Origin: Paguma larvata
Taxonomy: Eukaryota; Chordata; Mammalia; Carnivora; Viverridae
Length of the DNA stretch: 64,000 bases
NCBI GenBank assembly: GCA_030068075.1
Contig: CM057826.1
Span: 108,665,746-108,729,745, forward strand
Reading direction: 5' to 3'
Within the stretch, counting starts at the first letter, position 1, and each line of letters starts with the position of its first letter. Below the pieces are notes generated by a model. The model was not told the origin of the DNA, did no database searches, and saw only the letters and a program-made list of their open reading frames with translations. A program made the translations under genes and the position numbers. Of the stretch, positions 35,724 to 47,849 are shown one piece after another.

Positions 35724-35895
35724 AAATGTACCCCACATTTACAAGGGTAGTAGCATTACTTCTAATAAAAAAAAAACAATGCACATCAAAAGATCTGGTT
35801 AAACAGATACAAAGCCACCAATATAAAAAGAATGGAATAGCTTTACATATCATTATTTCCAAGGTATTTCCTTAAGTTAAAAAAAAAAGGCTGTA

Positions 35896-36120
35896 GGGGC
35901 GCCTGGGTGGCTCAGTTGGTTAAGTGGCCGACTTCAGCTCAGGTCATGATCTCACGGTCTGTGAGTTCGAGCCCCACATCAGGCTCTGTGCTGATGGCTC
36001 ATCAGAGCCTGGAGCCTGCTTCAGTTTCTGTATCTCCCTCTCTCTCTGCCCTTCCCCTGCTCACGCTCTGTCTCTATGTCTTTCAAAAATAAATAAACGT
36101 TAAAAAAAAATTAAAAAAAA
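35896..36120 (+). mobile_element. SINEC_Fc-type SINE, young-looking subgroup
   Basis: Near-consensus copy with the diagnostic GATGGCTCATCAGAGCC insertion and TCTCTATGTCTTTC. TSD AAAAAAAAGGCTGTAG exact on both sides. Confidence 0.95.
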
Positions 36121-36463
36121 AAAAAAGGCTGTAGTGCAAGATGAAGTTCAAGCTACTACTTATATTAATACAAAGTGCTTATATACACAAAAGAGCTCTC
36201 CAGAAAAATACATGAAACAGTGGTTTCTTCAGATAAGAACAAATGCTGGGAAAGAGGCATGAGGAGGTGACCTCTAAAACTTTGTACTTTTTGTAATTTG
36301 CAATGGGTGCATGTGTTCAAAATAATTTTAAATTATGTTTGACTTAACTTTACCATTTCTTGAATCCTCAAACTTTAACATTACCCATCTTTTTCCAAAA
36401 AGCAGCAAATAATTTTCGACCAATGAATTCATAAAATGAATCTATAGCACTATGAACAAGTCT

Positions 36464-36655
36464 TTTTTTTTTTTAATTTTTTAAAATGTATTTTTGGAAG
36501 ACAGAGTGAGTAGGGGAGGGGCAGAGAGAGAGGCAGACAGAATCTGAAGCAGGCTCCAGGCTTTGGGCTGTTAGCACAGAGTCCGACCAGGGCTCGAACT
36601 CAGAAACTGTGAGATCATGACCTAAGCCAAAGTCTGAGCAGCCAACCAGACACGC
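36464..36655 (-). mobile_element. SINEC_Fc-type SINE, eroded head
   Basis: Reverse copy from the T-run through GCAGAGAGAGAGGCAGACAG to AACCAGACACGCCT. Confidence 0.88.
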
Positions 36656-36794
36656 CTAAACTACTCATTTTACGAATATTTCAGAGATAGGATCCTTGAC
36701 ATGAAATTAAAGATTTGGAATTCAAATACCTTATTATGAAGACAATAGCCAAAAATAAATACTAAACATATACACATATATATCCACACACACT

Positions 36795-36895
36795 ATTAGC
36801 TAGGCAATTTGCATACGACTTTACAAATATCTCATTTAGTGCTGAGTACATCCTGAGGAGACTGACATAATCTTTTCTTCAAAAAAAAAAAAGAA
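36795..36895 (-). repeat. MIR remnant
   Basis: TAGCTAGGCAATTTGCATAC then TACAAATATCTCATTTAGTG fits a reverse MIR. Confidence 0.4.
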
Positions 36896-36984
36896 GATAA
36901 ATAGGTTTTTATATAGATGTGAAACACATTTTAAAATTTCTAAGGTCAAAAAAATAAATATATAAATAAACAAACAAACAAACA

Positions 36985-37168
36985 GGCTCAGCCAGTTAAG
37001 TGTCTTGACTCTTGATCTCTGCTCAGGTCATGATCTCACGATTGATGAGTTCAAGGCCCACATCAGGCTCTATGCTGATGGCACAGAGCCTGCTTGTAAT
37101 TCTGTCTCTCCTCCTCTGTGCCCTTCATCTGCTTGTGTTCTCTCTCTCAAAATAAATAAGCTTTAAAA
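36985..37168 (+). mobile_element. SINEC-type SINE, 5'-truncated
   Basis: Begins at GGCTCAGCCAGTTAAG; the first bases of the head are lost next to an (AAAC)n run. Confidence 0.88.
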
Positions 37169-37214
37169 AAACCACAAAGTTCCCAAGGTTCCACAAGTCA
37201 GTGATAGGTAGAAT

Positions 37215-37424
37215 TATTTTTTTAAAGCTTTTAAAAAAATGTTTATTAATTTATTTTGATAGAGCAAGTGTAGGGGAGGAACAGAGTGAGAGGGAGAGAG
37301 AGAATCCCAAGCAGGCTCTGCACTGTCAGCACAAAGCTTGACACAGGCCTTGATCTCATGAACCCTGGGATCATGACCTGAGCCGAAGTCTGACACTTAA
37401 TAGACCAAGCCACCCAGGCACCCT
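37215..37424 (-). mobile_element. SINEC_Fc-type SINE
   Basis: Reverse copy ending AAGCCACCCAGGCACCC. Tail-to-tail with the forward copy about 50 bp to its left. Confidence 0.92.
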
Positions 37425-38644
37425 TGAAATTCATATTTACATATATACCTATTTACACATTGTAACTGAGAATACATTAGGTAAAGATCTTACCATACAC
37501 AAAATATTAACCTTAGTAAGAATTACATTAGTAATTCCCGAAGTTCTGAGTGTTAGTTTTAGTCTCACCTGTCAGGCACTGCCTTGAGGTATAGCTATGA
37601 CCATACAAAATACAATCTTAATCTCCAAACATGTAGAACAGGAATAGTTTAAGCTACCACTGCAGTCGTAACTTGCTTTCCACTAACCTAAGACAACTTT
37701 GTCCTTGAAAGTCCTAATTTAAAGGACTATGCTGAAAATATTTTCGCTCACTTGTCCCCATTTCTACAACAACCCCGTAACAAGGACTCATTTTAATGAA
37801 AGACACCAAAGAGTAAATCATATAAAAAAATCTGGAAAGTACTAGTTGTCTTAAAGGGTAAAACTGAGGCAACTTAATTACATAGGACAAGTCCTTGAAA
37901 GATCCTGATTATCAGGTGAATGCATTTCTCAAGCAGTAGCTCATGTTTCTTGAAACAATTATTTCATCACTCACTGTAACAGCCATAAGTTTAGCATCCT
38001 TCTAGAGCTTTGGGAAGTATAGCCCCTTGTAAGAACCATTAACATGCTCTTAGAACAAAGCAAGATCACACTAAGATAATTTGTTATACCAAAATAATCA
38101 AAACTCTATGGGCACATATCTCATTTTGTTATCTTAGAAGAGAAAACATAAAAAGATTATGTCTCCTCAGAAAAAAGACATTAGTTAACACAGAAGAATT
38201 GTCAGGGCCTTTCTCATTTCTGAAAATGAGGAGTCAAAAATTCTGTTCACTCGCTTATTTCAAAGTTACTCCTTGAAACCTACAGTGTGTTTTAACTTTT
38301 TAAACCTGAGAGAACAATTTTACTAGGTTTTAAACCCTCCAACTCAACAATTCAAACTAGGGAACATTTTTAAAGGGTCATAACGTGTAAGTTCAATAAG
38401 CTAAAGCAAATCCAAAGCCAGTCTTAAATCTAGCAAACACTGATCAACTAAAAGCTCAAAAAACAAATTATTTAAGTACTGGCAGATAAAACAGCTTCTA
38501 AATGATCTAACAAACCAACTAGGCTATAAATAATGCCCTAACAAATCTCTCCTAGTCCCCCAACAGTTAAACAGCAGTGCTATATTAAAAATACCAACTG
38601 CATATATTCAAATGTGGGGAATAAGTTAACCTTATCTAAAATGT

Positions 38645-39500
38645 TAATAATTCTTTTACTCTGCAAGTAACTGCACTAGGAATATAACAGATAAATGAGA
38701 CAAAGTCCCTATCCTCAGAATAGTAAGTAATATATGGGTGAAAATAAACAAGACAGAAACGGGGTTTTGAATGAAATACCTGATAAACAGCACCATAAAC
38801 CAAAGAGTATAAGAAGGAGGATTGCCAACTTCACACAGAAAGGTTAGAGTCACTTAGAGTGTTAATTATACACTAAAAGTCAGCTAACAAGGGTAAAACA
38901 GAATGAGTAGGCATAAATGCCCTAAGACAGGAAGGAAAATGCCTCTGTCTTCAAAGAAGAGTAAGAGAGCCAAAGGCCAATGGTCTCAGAAGACCTTAAG
39001 ATTGCAAAGAAATGGAATGGACAAACATTGCATAAATGCTTACAGCCTAAAGTCTATATGTTATGTGTATGTCCAGTGGGCAAACACCCTGCTCTGTGAA
39101 TAAAAAACTACAGGGGTGCAAGAATGGCAGAGGAACAAAGTCACAAGGCTACAGCAGTAGTCCAGTTAGAGAAGATGGTGGCTTGGACAAGTCCAGTGGT
39201 GGAATAAAAATGGACATACTTCAAATAGATTTGCTAACTGATTAGATGAGAGGAAAAGAAATCAAAGGTGACTGCCACATTTTTCAGCTTGAGTAGGTGG
39301 ACTGTGTGGCCATTTACTGACCTAGGAAAGAATGGAGAAAGTACAGAGCTAAGTAAGCCTCGAAAAGAGTGCAGTTTTTGGCATATTAAATTTGTAAACT
39401 AAATGGAGAAGTCAAGTAGGCAGTTCAATTACAAAAGTAGAATTCGGGGAAGAGAGGTGGACTGCAGATTTAAATGTGAGATCATTTGTGTATCATAAAC
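38645..39500 (+). repeat. Ancient dispersed mammalian repeat, family not assigned
   Basis: AGACAAAGTCCCTATCCTCA, GCAGTAGTCCAGTTAGAGAA, GATGGTGGCTTGGACAAG and GAAGTCAAGTAGGCAGTTCA occur in this order and resemble a widespread old repeat I recognise but cannot name. Short ORFs here are not genes. Confidence 0.5.
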
Positions 39501-40029
39501 TATGGTACCATATCCCAGGTTACACAAATGTTACTTCAGAAGAAGGCAATGCATATTTTCATCAATTTTAAATGTTCTAAAACTCAAGGTAAATAAATAT
39601 ACATGGTTTTTGATTAGTTCTTCTGTCATTTCAACTTACATTTACCTATGCTCCTAATCTATAATCTCTCTCTCCTGGTTGGTCATAATGGTCCTCAATC
39701 ACTACTATCTACGTCATGAAGCCAGAACAACACTGCTAATAATGTCTGCATCATTTTACAATTTCAAAGCATTCAGCACTCATTATTTCACTGGATTCTA
39801 AGGATAATCTTGTGAAGCAGGAAAAGAACCAGTTTTATCAGAGCAAAAAGTAAGAGTCCTATGCAGGCTGCCCTGACCATCATTAAATAGCAATTATTAC
39901 TAGAAGGGAAGAAACCACAATTCAAATTAAAGGCCTCTATTTACTCTGCCTTCACAGAACTTCAGAGGAGTCCAACAAGATGAGTTCAGAAATCATACAT
40001 TTGTGCCTTGCCACTAAATGTTTGGTACA

Positions 40030-40238
40030 AGAGTACCTGGGTGGCTCGGTTGGTTAAGTGTCCAACTCTTGATTTCGGCTCAGGTCATGAACTCATGGTT
40101 CCTGAGTTCAAGCCCCTCATCAGGCTCTGTGCTGACAGTGCAGAGCCTGTTTGGGATTCTCTTCCACTCTCTCTGTTCCTGCCCCACTTGTGCACTCTCT
40201 GTCAAAAGAAACTTAATAATAATAATAAAAATAAAATA
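40030..40238 (+). mobile_element. SINEC_Fc-type SINE
   Basis: AGAGTACCTGGGTGGCTCGG head, (AAT)n-rich tail. Possible TSD AAATGTTTGGTA / AAATGTTCAGTA. Confidence 0.92.
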
Positions 40239-40734
40239 AATGTTCAGTATATATGAACGCAGTAGGCACACAGTAGGCACTAAAACATCTGCTAATGCAA
40301 TGAGCATCTCTAGCAGACTAGGACTCAAGAATCCCAGAACCAATGGTGAATCAGTGTTTTAGAATAAGTTGATACTTGTGTCCTCCTTTCTCACTTCCAA
40401 CTAAGAAATACTTTCAAGTATGTTCAAGTATAAATTAGATACTATCTAACATTTCAAGTCACTCAAAAGAATATTGCTCTCTCAATTCAAGATGGCATTA
40501 TTTTGCAACAGGTCTTACTCACATGCCTATAAAAACAATTTCTCCTTTTATTCCACATTTCCTATATTAAATTTTAGAAAGCAAAAGATATCAGTATTTT
40601 AAAATAAGGCAGAAAAAGTTCTATGCTAACATTTGTATTTATTTACTACTGACTTAACATTTATAGAAATACACCAGTAGTTCTACACAACAGTAAAATG
40701 ATTTTCAATAGAGGTATTTCAAAGTGATTCAATG

Positions 40735-41084
40735 GGAAACAAAATCTTCTCAATAAATGGTACTGGAAAAAGACAAAACAAAACAAACAAAAGGTACTGG
40801 GGTAAGTGCACATCTACAGTATAAAAAAAAAAAGGAACCTCAACCCACTGCTCACACCACATACAAAAAAAAAGAAAAAAAAATTCTCAAAATGCATCAG
40901 AGATCTAAAATTAAAAGCTAACCTACAAAATTTCAAGAAAGATAAAAATCCTGCAGTCATGGATTAAAGAAAGATTTCTAGGAGAAATTATGTACAAAGC
41001 AAGTATCTCACACACTTGTATGCAAAAATACATAAATAATTCTTACAATTCAACAAGACAATATCGGCCTTTTTAAATGCAATG
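40735..41084 (+). mobile_element. L1 3' fragment (part 1)
   Basis: AATAAATGGTACTGGAAAAA, AATGCATCAGAGATCTAAAA and AATTCTTACAATTCAACAA are degraded L1 ORF2 sequence. Confidence 0.7.
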
Positions 41085-41333
41085 AGCGTCTGGGTGGCTC
41101 AGTCAGTTGAGCATCCAACTGTTAGTTTCGGCTCAGGTCACGATTTCATGGTTCGTGAGATGAAGCCCTGAGTTGGGCTCTATGCTGTCAGCCTGGAATT
41201 CTCCCACTCACTCTGCCCCTTGCGTTTTCTCTCTACCCCTAGGCCCCTCGCCCTCTCTCTCTCTCTCTGCCCCTCGCCAGCTCACACTTGTGCACTCTCA
41301 AAATAAATAAATAAACTTAAAAAAAAAAAAAAA
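41085..41333 (+). mobile_element. SINEC-type SINE with expanded CT region, within L1
   Basis: AGCGTCTGGGTGGCTCAGTC head. The CT-rich body is partly duplicated (two CTCTGCCCCT segments). Confidence 0.92.
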
Positions 41334-41334
41334 C

Positions 41335-42030
41335 CACAATGCTAATTCAAACTATACACCCACTCCATGGACAAAATTAAAAGACTGACATCAAATACTG
41401 GCAAGAATGCAGAACTATGTACCATATTGCTGGTGCAAATGCAAATGGTTTGGCGTCTCTGTAAAACACTGGTAGGTTTTCAGCAGAGTTAAATACACAA
41501 ATTCATATAACCCTGCAATCATATTGCTAGGTAATTTTCCCAAGAGAAATGAAAACATTTCTCCACAAAAAAAATGGGTATGCAAATGTTCACAGAAACT
41601 TTAATTCACAAAAGCCAAACGTCGGAAACAACCCAAATGTCTAGTAACCAGAGACTGAACAAACATTTGTGGTGTACCTACACAAGAGAATGCCACTTAG
41701 CAATAAAAAAAAAAAATGGATTATAATACATGCAATAACATGTATGATAAAAAACAGAAACAAAAGTATGCAGTGTTTGATTCCCTTTATATGACATTCC
41801 GGAAGACAATATACAATACCAAAGAAAAACAGATTGGTGTTTTCCAGAAAATCAGGATGAGGGAAGAGAACTGTCCATAAGAGACAGTAAGATAACCTTC
41901 TGAGATGATTGATATAAATGCTCTACATTCTCACATGTAAGATTACACGATTTGTAAAAACATCTTCAAACTGTACCCTGAGTCAATTTATTGTATGTAA
42001 ATGATACTTCAAAGCACCTAGTTTAAAAAT
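41335..42030 (+). mobile_element. L1 3' fragment (part 2)
   Basis: AAACATTTCTCCACAAAAAA, AACAACCCAAATGTCTAGTA, CTTTATATGACATTCCGGAA and TTATTGTATGTAAATGATAC trace the L1 3' end. Confidence 0.8.
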
Positions 42031-42504
42031 GAGTTCACACTTCCCTTAAAAAAAATTAACAGGCACACACACTTTCATAAACAAACTATTAAAGTGTTAA
42101 TTTTTACTGTAAAAACATCATTAATAAAAAAAAGTAGTTAATAGTGCTTCCCCTACATTACTTTGACCCTAAATTTATATTCTCTGCTCTGAGGAATTAT
42201 AAATTAATCCCACAATTTCCCCTCTACATCAAGGACCAAGTACACCAATCAAAATTGGATATTGATTTTTACCTTTAATTTATGGCGGAGGAAAGCTGAT
42301 AATTACTTTTCTTTTGATCATATCTACAAATACCATCTCACTACACTGTAAGATAGCTTTAATGTTGGCTAACTGCCTACTCAACTGAAATGGCTGTAAA
42401 TATTAGAAAAATAAATGAAACGTACTTTAATCACTCTATTATTAATCCACCTGAGATACTTTTCTTCCTAAAAACACAGAAGTACTTAAGAACAATAATC
42501 CCAG

Positions 42505-42735
42505 GGGCGCCTGGGTGGCTCAGTCGGTTAAGCGACCACCGACTTCAGCTCGGGTCATGATCTCACAGTCTGTGAGTTCGAGCCCCACGTCAGGCTCTGT
42601 GCTGATGGCTCATTAGAGCCTGGAGCCTGCTTCAGATTCTGTATCTCCCTCTCTCTCTGCCCTTCCCCTGCTCACGCTCTGTCTCTATGTCTCTCAAAAA
42701 TAAATAAACGTTAAAAAAAAATTAAAAAAAAAAAA
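42505..42735 (+). mobile_element. SINEC_Fc-type SINE, young-looking subgroup
   Basis: Near-consensus with GATGGCTCATTAGAGCC and TCTCTATGTCTCTC. Exact 17-bp TSD AAGAACAATAATCCCAG (42488-42504 and 42736-42752). Confidence 0.95.
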
Positions 42736-42752
42736 AAGAACAATAATCCCAG

Positions 42753-42940
42753 GGCACCTGGGTGGCTCAGACCATGAAGCATCTCACAGATTGTGAGATC
42801 AAGCCCTGTGTAGAGATGTGTGCTGGTAGTACAGGGACTACTTGGGAAGTCTCTCTCCCTATCTTTCTGCCCTTTCCCCACTCTCTTGTGCACACATGTG
42901 CTCTCTCACTCAAGATAAACTTTTTTAAAAAAATTATTCA
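42753..42940 (+). mobile_element. SINEC-type SINE, older
   Basis: GGCACCTGGGTGGCTCAGAC head with a short body. It follows directly after the TSD of the preceding young SINE, which therefore landed at its 5' edge. Confidence 0.9.
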
Positions 42941-43168
42941 AAAAAAAATTAGTCACAAAGAAATTGTTTCTTTTAAAAAAAGGAAATAGTGTTTGTAAAT
43001 ATTTGAGAATGTTTTGGAAAGACATCTTCCAGAACTCTCACACCTGTGTGCTACTTACTACACATTAAAATTTATTATTATAGATATCTTTCTTCAGATG
43101 TACATGTGAATAAAATTTTATTCCAGGATAGTAAAGGGGACTTTGATAAGTACTTGTTATATGGATCT

Positions 43169-43399
43169 AGGACACCTGGTTGGCCTAGTCGGTCAAGCAT
43201 CTGACTCCTGATTTCTGCTCAGGTCAAGATCTCACAGTTCATGAATTTGAGCACTGCATCAGGCTCTCTGTGGTCAGTATGGAGCCTGCTTTTGATCCTC
43301 TGTCTCCCTTCCTCTGTGCCCCTCCCCCACACACGTGCTCACATATGCACACAAGCACTCGCTTGCTGTCTCTCAAAAAATTAACATTAAAAAAAAAAA
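43169..43399 (+). mobile_element. SINEC_Fc-type SINE
   Basis: AGGACACCTGGTTGGCCTAG head; body with ACACGTGCTCACATATGCAC; A-tail. Confidence 0.9.
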
Positions 43400-43440
43400 G
43401 ATCCAAGGATCTCACTGGATTCTATACCACTGGCTCTAGA

Positions 43441-43614
43441 ACTGCACTATCTAATATGGCAGCTAATAGTCATATGCTATTTTTAAATTTACATTAAAAT
43501 TAAATAAAACCCCAAATTCAGTTCCTCATCTGAGGTCTAGCCAGAGATTACCATACTAAAAAGCGAAGACATAGACTGCTTCCCTCACTTCACAAAGTTC
43601 TACTGGACAGCGTT
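43441..43614. mobile_element. hAT (Charlie-type) non-autonomous DNA transposon
   Basis: 174 bp with terminal inverted repeats (ACTGCACTATCTAAT at the left; reverse complement of the right end AACGCTGTCCAGTAGAAC). Exact 8-bp TSD GCTCTAGA at 43433-43440 and 43615-43622, as expected for hAT. Confidence 0.75.
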
Positions 43615-43649
43615 GCTCTAGAATACCATCTCCTACTTAGAATACTAAG

Positions 43650-43770
43650 AAAATACAGATAAACAGAATTCAAATTCGGGCTGTCACTTAATGACAACCT
43701 TGAGTAAATTAACCTAAATAGCACTTACTTCACATTGTAACTGGGAGAAGCACTTACTAATCTAACATAC
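43650..43770 (+). repeat. MIR remnant
   Basis: AATTCAAATTCGGGCTGTCA followed by ACCTTGAGTAAATTAACC fits a diverged MIR core. Confidence 0.4.
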
Positions 43771-43973
43771 TGTAAATATTAGTTATGAAGTGACCCAAAA
43801 GTAAAATACTCCTGAATGAAAATAAACAACATACCCATGTGAAAGGTACATTATAAATGAATCACTGTAGCTCATTAAGGAAAATAAAATTGTCACTGGC
43901 TAACGATAAAATAAGTATCTTCTCATTCCTGAAACAGTAGTATTTTTACTTTCCTCAAATTAACATCTTAAAA

Positions 43974-44166
43974 GTTTTTATTTTTAATGTGTATTTTTTT
44001 TGAGAGAGAGAGAGTGTGTGTGAGCAGTAGAGGGGCAGAGAGAGAGATACAGAATCTGAAGCAGGCTCCAGGCTTTACGCTGTCAGCACACAGCCTGACA
44101 TGGGGCTCGAACTCACGGACTGTGAGATCATGACCTGAACTGAAGCTGTAGGCTTAACCAGGCGCC
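43974..44166 (-). mobile_element. SINEC_Fc-type SINE with a head deletion
   Basis: Reverse copy. TSD CCTCAAATTAACATCTTAAA (43953-43972) / CCTCATATTAACACCTTAAA (44167-44186). Bases between TTAACC and AGGCGCCCC, including GACTGAGCCACCC, are missing. Confidence 0.92.
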
Positions 44167-44214
44167 CCTCATATTAACACCTTAAAAACTTCAACTATAA
44201 GGCATCATAGTTGG

Positions 44215-44440
44215 AAATCTTGGCTCTCGATACATAGAATGTGTAAGTTCAGAAATATCACTTACTGGCTGTGTGACTTTGTGATTTCTATCTCTGTGCT
44301 TTCATCTTCTCATTTGTAAAATAATAGGACCTTCCCACATACAATGTCCGTGAGGATTATAGTTAATTCACTTCCAAGGCTTATATCACTGCCTGGAACA
44401 TGGTAAGTAAGCACTGATAAATATCAGTTATCAAAATCTA
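44215..44440 (+). repeat. MIR remnant
   Basis: CACTTACTGGCTGTGTGACT, CATCTTCTCATTTGTAAAAT and CACTGCCTGGAACATGGTAA follow the MIR consensus. Confidence 0.8.
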
Positions 44441-44444
44441 GTCA

Positions 44445-44565
44445 TCCAGACAGGTGTTGATATCCAGAATATACACCCAACTCCTACAGTAACTCAAATT
44501 TGAAAATGGGCAAAGGACTTCAATACACATTTCTTCAAAGAAGATATAAAAAAAGCCAATAAGCA
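44445..44565 (+). mobile_element. L1 3' fragment (part 1)
   Basis: ATATCCAGAATATACACCCA and GAAAATGGGCAAAGGACTTC are L1 ORF2 end sequence, broken by the following SINE. Confidence 0.75.
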
Positions 44566-44752
44566 AGGGCACCTGGGTGGCTCAATGGCTTAAGCAACCA
44601 ATTCTTGATTTCACCTCAAGTCATGATCTCAGTTTATGAGAAGGAGCCCCACATCGGGCTGTGTACTAACACCATGGAGCCTCTTTGGGATTCTCTTCCT
44701 CTCTGTCCTTCCCCACACACAAGCTCTCAATAAACAAACTTTTTAAAAAACT
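44566..44752 (+). mobile_element. SINEC-type SINE inserted in L1
   Basis: GGGCACCTGGGTGGCTCAAT head. TSD GCCAATAAGCA (44555-44565 and 44754-44764). Confidence 0.93.
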
Positions 44753-45570
44753 GGCCAATAAGCAGTACACCAACCAATATTACACCAGTATTTATTAGGG
44801 AAATGCACATTAAAACCACAAAGGTACCACGTCACAACCACTAAGATGGCTATTATCAAAAACACAGAAAAATGTTGGAAAGCATATGGATAAACTGGAA
44901 CCCATGTGCACGGCTGCTAGGAATAAAAAATGGTGCAGTCACTATGGAAAACAATATGGAGGTTCCTCAAAGAATTAAAAATATAATTACAATTTGAACC
45001 AGCAATTCCACTTCTAGGTATATACCCAGAAGAATTATAAGCAAAGATTTAAATAAAAAAAAAAAGCGAAATTCAAACAAGTACTTGCACACTCTCCTTC
45101 ACAGCAGCATTATTTATGATCTCACAAAGTCGGAAACAACTAAAATGTCGATTTACAGATGATGGATAAACAAAATTTGATACATTCATACAATGCATTA
45201 TTCTTTTGTCTTAAAAAGAAAGGAAATCGATTCTACCACATGCTACAACATGGACAAACCCTGAAGACATTATACAAAGTACAATAAAGCAATCACAAAA
45301 CAACAAATACTGCACAATTCCACTTATACTAAGTCCCTAGTGTAATTCATAGAAATACAAAGTAGAATGTGATTGTCAGGGGTTGGAGAAAGGGAAAAAT
45401 GCAAAGTTAACGTTTAATGGGTACAAATGTCAGTTTGGGAAGATGAAAAAATTTCTGGAGATGGGAGGTGGTGGAATGCACAACAATGTGAAGGTACTCA
45501 ATGCCACTTACACACTCAAAAATGGCTAAAATGGTAAATCTTACGGGTTTTTTTGCCCTGATTAAAAAAA
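44753..45570 (+). mobile_element. L1 3' fragment (part 2)
   Basis: ACCACTAAGATGGCTATTAT, CACTATGGAAAACAATATGG, CAATTCCACTTCTAGGTATA and CTCAAAAATGGCTAAAATGG trace the L1 3' region. Confidence 0.85.
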
Positions 45571-45779
45571 AATTTTTTTTCCCTCATTACACTGACTGGA
45601 AGACTAGTATGAAAGGGGGGGAAGGGACCCTTACTTCCAAATCTCATACAGTGGCTAGAAAAGTAGAAAGATTTAAGTCTCCTAAATTTATATATTTAGA
45701 ATATATTTTCTCTAAACTTATAATAGCCCAACCTACTCAGCTAAGACTTTAGCTAGGACTTTGGCTAATTCCAATTATG

Positions 45780-46330
45780 TCGACAACTATTGGTTGTGAA
45801 ATATTACCTCCTACTATGGTTTTTAAGTATGCCCGCAAATTCTTTTGAAAAACAGATGAAGCCTAACTACCTTCCCTTGATTGTGGGCTAGACTTAATAA
45901 CTTGCTTCTAACAAAAAGAATGTGGCAGAAGTGACTTCTGTAATGGGTCCTAAAAGGTACTGTACTCTTCTCAGATCAGAGCTGCAGCTGCCACTTTTAA
46001 AGAAACTTAAGGGGCAGGGGCACCTGGCTGGCTCAGCTGGTGGAACACTGGACTCAAGGGAAGAACATTCGACTCATTAAGAACTCAATGGAAACCAACA
46101 TATATGGTAAAGAAATGAGTCCTCCAGACAAGAGCCAGCATCAATCTGCCAGGCCAATGAGTACACCATCTTGGAAAAATATCCTCCAGCCCCAGTCAAA
46201 CCTTCAAACAACTGCATCCCTGGTTACCATATCGATGTAGATTTTAAATTTTTACCTAGAGGGAGTCAGAATCACTCAGCTCAACTGCTGCCAAATTTCT
46301 GACCCACAGAAATCATGTGAGATAATAACG
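45780..46330 (+). mobile_element. MLT1-like (MaLR) LTR, degraded
   Basis: TGTGGCAGAAGTGACTTCTG, CAACTGCTGCCAAATTTCTG and CCACAGAAATCATGTGAGAT resemble MLT1 LTRs. It contains a short SINE head piece. Confidence 0.5.
46018..46060 (+). mobile_element. SINE head fragment
   Basis: AGGGGCACCTGGCTGGCTCA only; the body and tail are missing. It sits within the MLT1-like sequence. Confidence 0.65.
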
Positions 46331-47215
46331 ATTTTTATTTTTTAAAGCTCCCTTATTACAATATTTATCTTCACTGAAAAACCAATTTCTTTTACTAATA
46401 TGCACATGTCAAGATAACTTCCTAACAATTTCCAGTTTAAGAATTTCTTAGAGTGTATTTCAAATTCTGAGTTTCGAAGGAAACACAACATATTTAAGTA
46501 CAATTTTAAAACATTGTTGCTAAAAAATAAATATAAAAAAACTTTTAAATATGGTTTCAAAAAATATATCTGTAAACTGAATTAAAGGGCAGAAACTGAA
46601 ACACCAAAACATTGCACTCACCAAAGTTGTGAACAGAAAGATGACTCAAGAACAAGAAAATGAGTAGGATACCCTGTATAAAAAGATGCAGAAACTAGTA
46701 ATTACTTGAAAGGATATAGAGCAAAAGCCTATAACTATTCTCCTGGGTGTGGCAGCTAACAAAAAGGGGAAAAGTAAGCAGGTAAAACTGAAAGACAATC
46801 CAACCACAAAAGGTTTATCAGTAATTCTAACATTTTGTTTCTCAGCAGAGTCCTGTTCAAAGTAATGGGCCTGCTCCTCAGAAAAATGTGTAAGTGTCCC
46901 AAAATGATCAATTTTAGAGAATTTTCAAACTGCAGTTTCCCACACTCACTTGCATAGCTGCCCCCCCACCCAAAAAAAGACGTTAGGAAACCGTGACATA
47001 TAAAACATTTAAAAACCTGCTCTCCCTAAATATGCCAAATCCACCACCTTAAAGGCTGGTGAAATAACAAGACCAAGAGCCCTACTTAAGGTAGATGCTT
47101 CTGGCCACATGGAGAGACTATGGGGACAAAGAGAATGGACCTAAAAGACAAAGAGATGAGACAGTATGATTACTTCTTATTCAAAGAACAAGCCAGGATA
47201 ATAAATGAAACTGGA

Positions 47216-47395
47216 GAGGCACCTGAGTGGCTTAGTGGGTTAAAAAATCAAATCTTGGTTTCAGCTCAAATCCTGGGTCATGGGATAGAATCCTGCTAAA
47301 TGTGGAGCCTGTTTGGGATTCCCTCCCCTCTCTCTCTCAGCCCTCCCCTGCTGGCACTCTCTCCCTCTCTCAAAATAAATAAACTTTAAAAGAAA
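47216..47395 (+). mobile_element. SINEC-type SINE
   Basis: GAGGCACCTGAGTGGCTTAG head. TSD AATAAATGAAACTGGA / AATAAATGAAACCGGA. Confidence 0.93.
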
Positions 47396-47559
47396 AATAA
47401 ATGAAACCGGAAATGGAGAGGGGCAGAGCACGAATGCATTTCAAGTAATGTCATTAACAGAAGAAAGAAGAAATAACTTCAGACTATGACAAATACTGAT
47501 TTAACATGTCTTAATCAGAATCTTAAAATATTGGAATTAGAATAAAACTTTACGTTTCA

Positions 47560-47690
47560 CCATTAACAAAAAGACTTCATATATTATTTCCATCAGTTTT
47601 ATGGAAGCACTAAGACCAAAGAGATTAGGTAAATATACAAGGTCACAAAGGCCCTTTTCTACATTTTCCAATCCCTAAATCAAAAATCTC
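47560..47690 (-). repeat. MIR remnant
   Basis: GAAGCACTAAGACCAAAGAG and GGTCACAAAGGCCC fit a reverse MIR. Confidence 0.45.
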
Positions 47691-47849
47691 TATTTTAACT
47701 CCCAGACATTTCCCTTTTTCTACATCGCTACCCTTACCTGGATCTAAATTGTTACCTTAACATTTAAAAAATACCTTAACATTAAAAAAAAAAAAAATTA
47801 AACAGAAAGAATGGTTTGCTCGAAGACAATTACATGATCTGGCTTGGGC

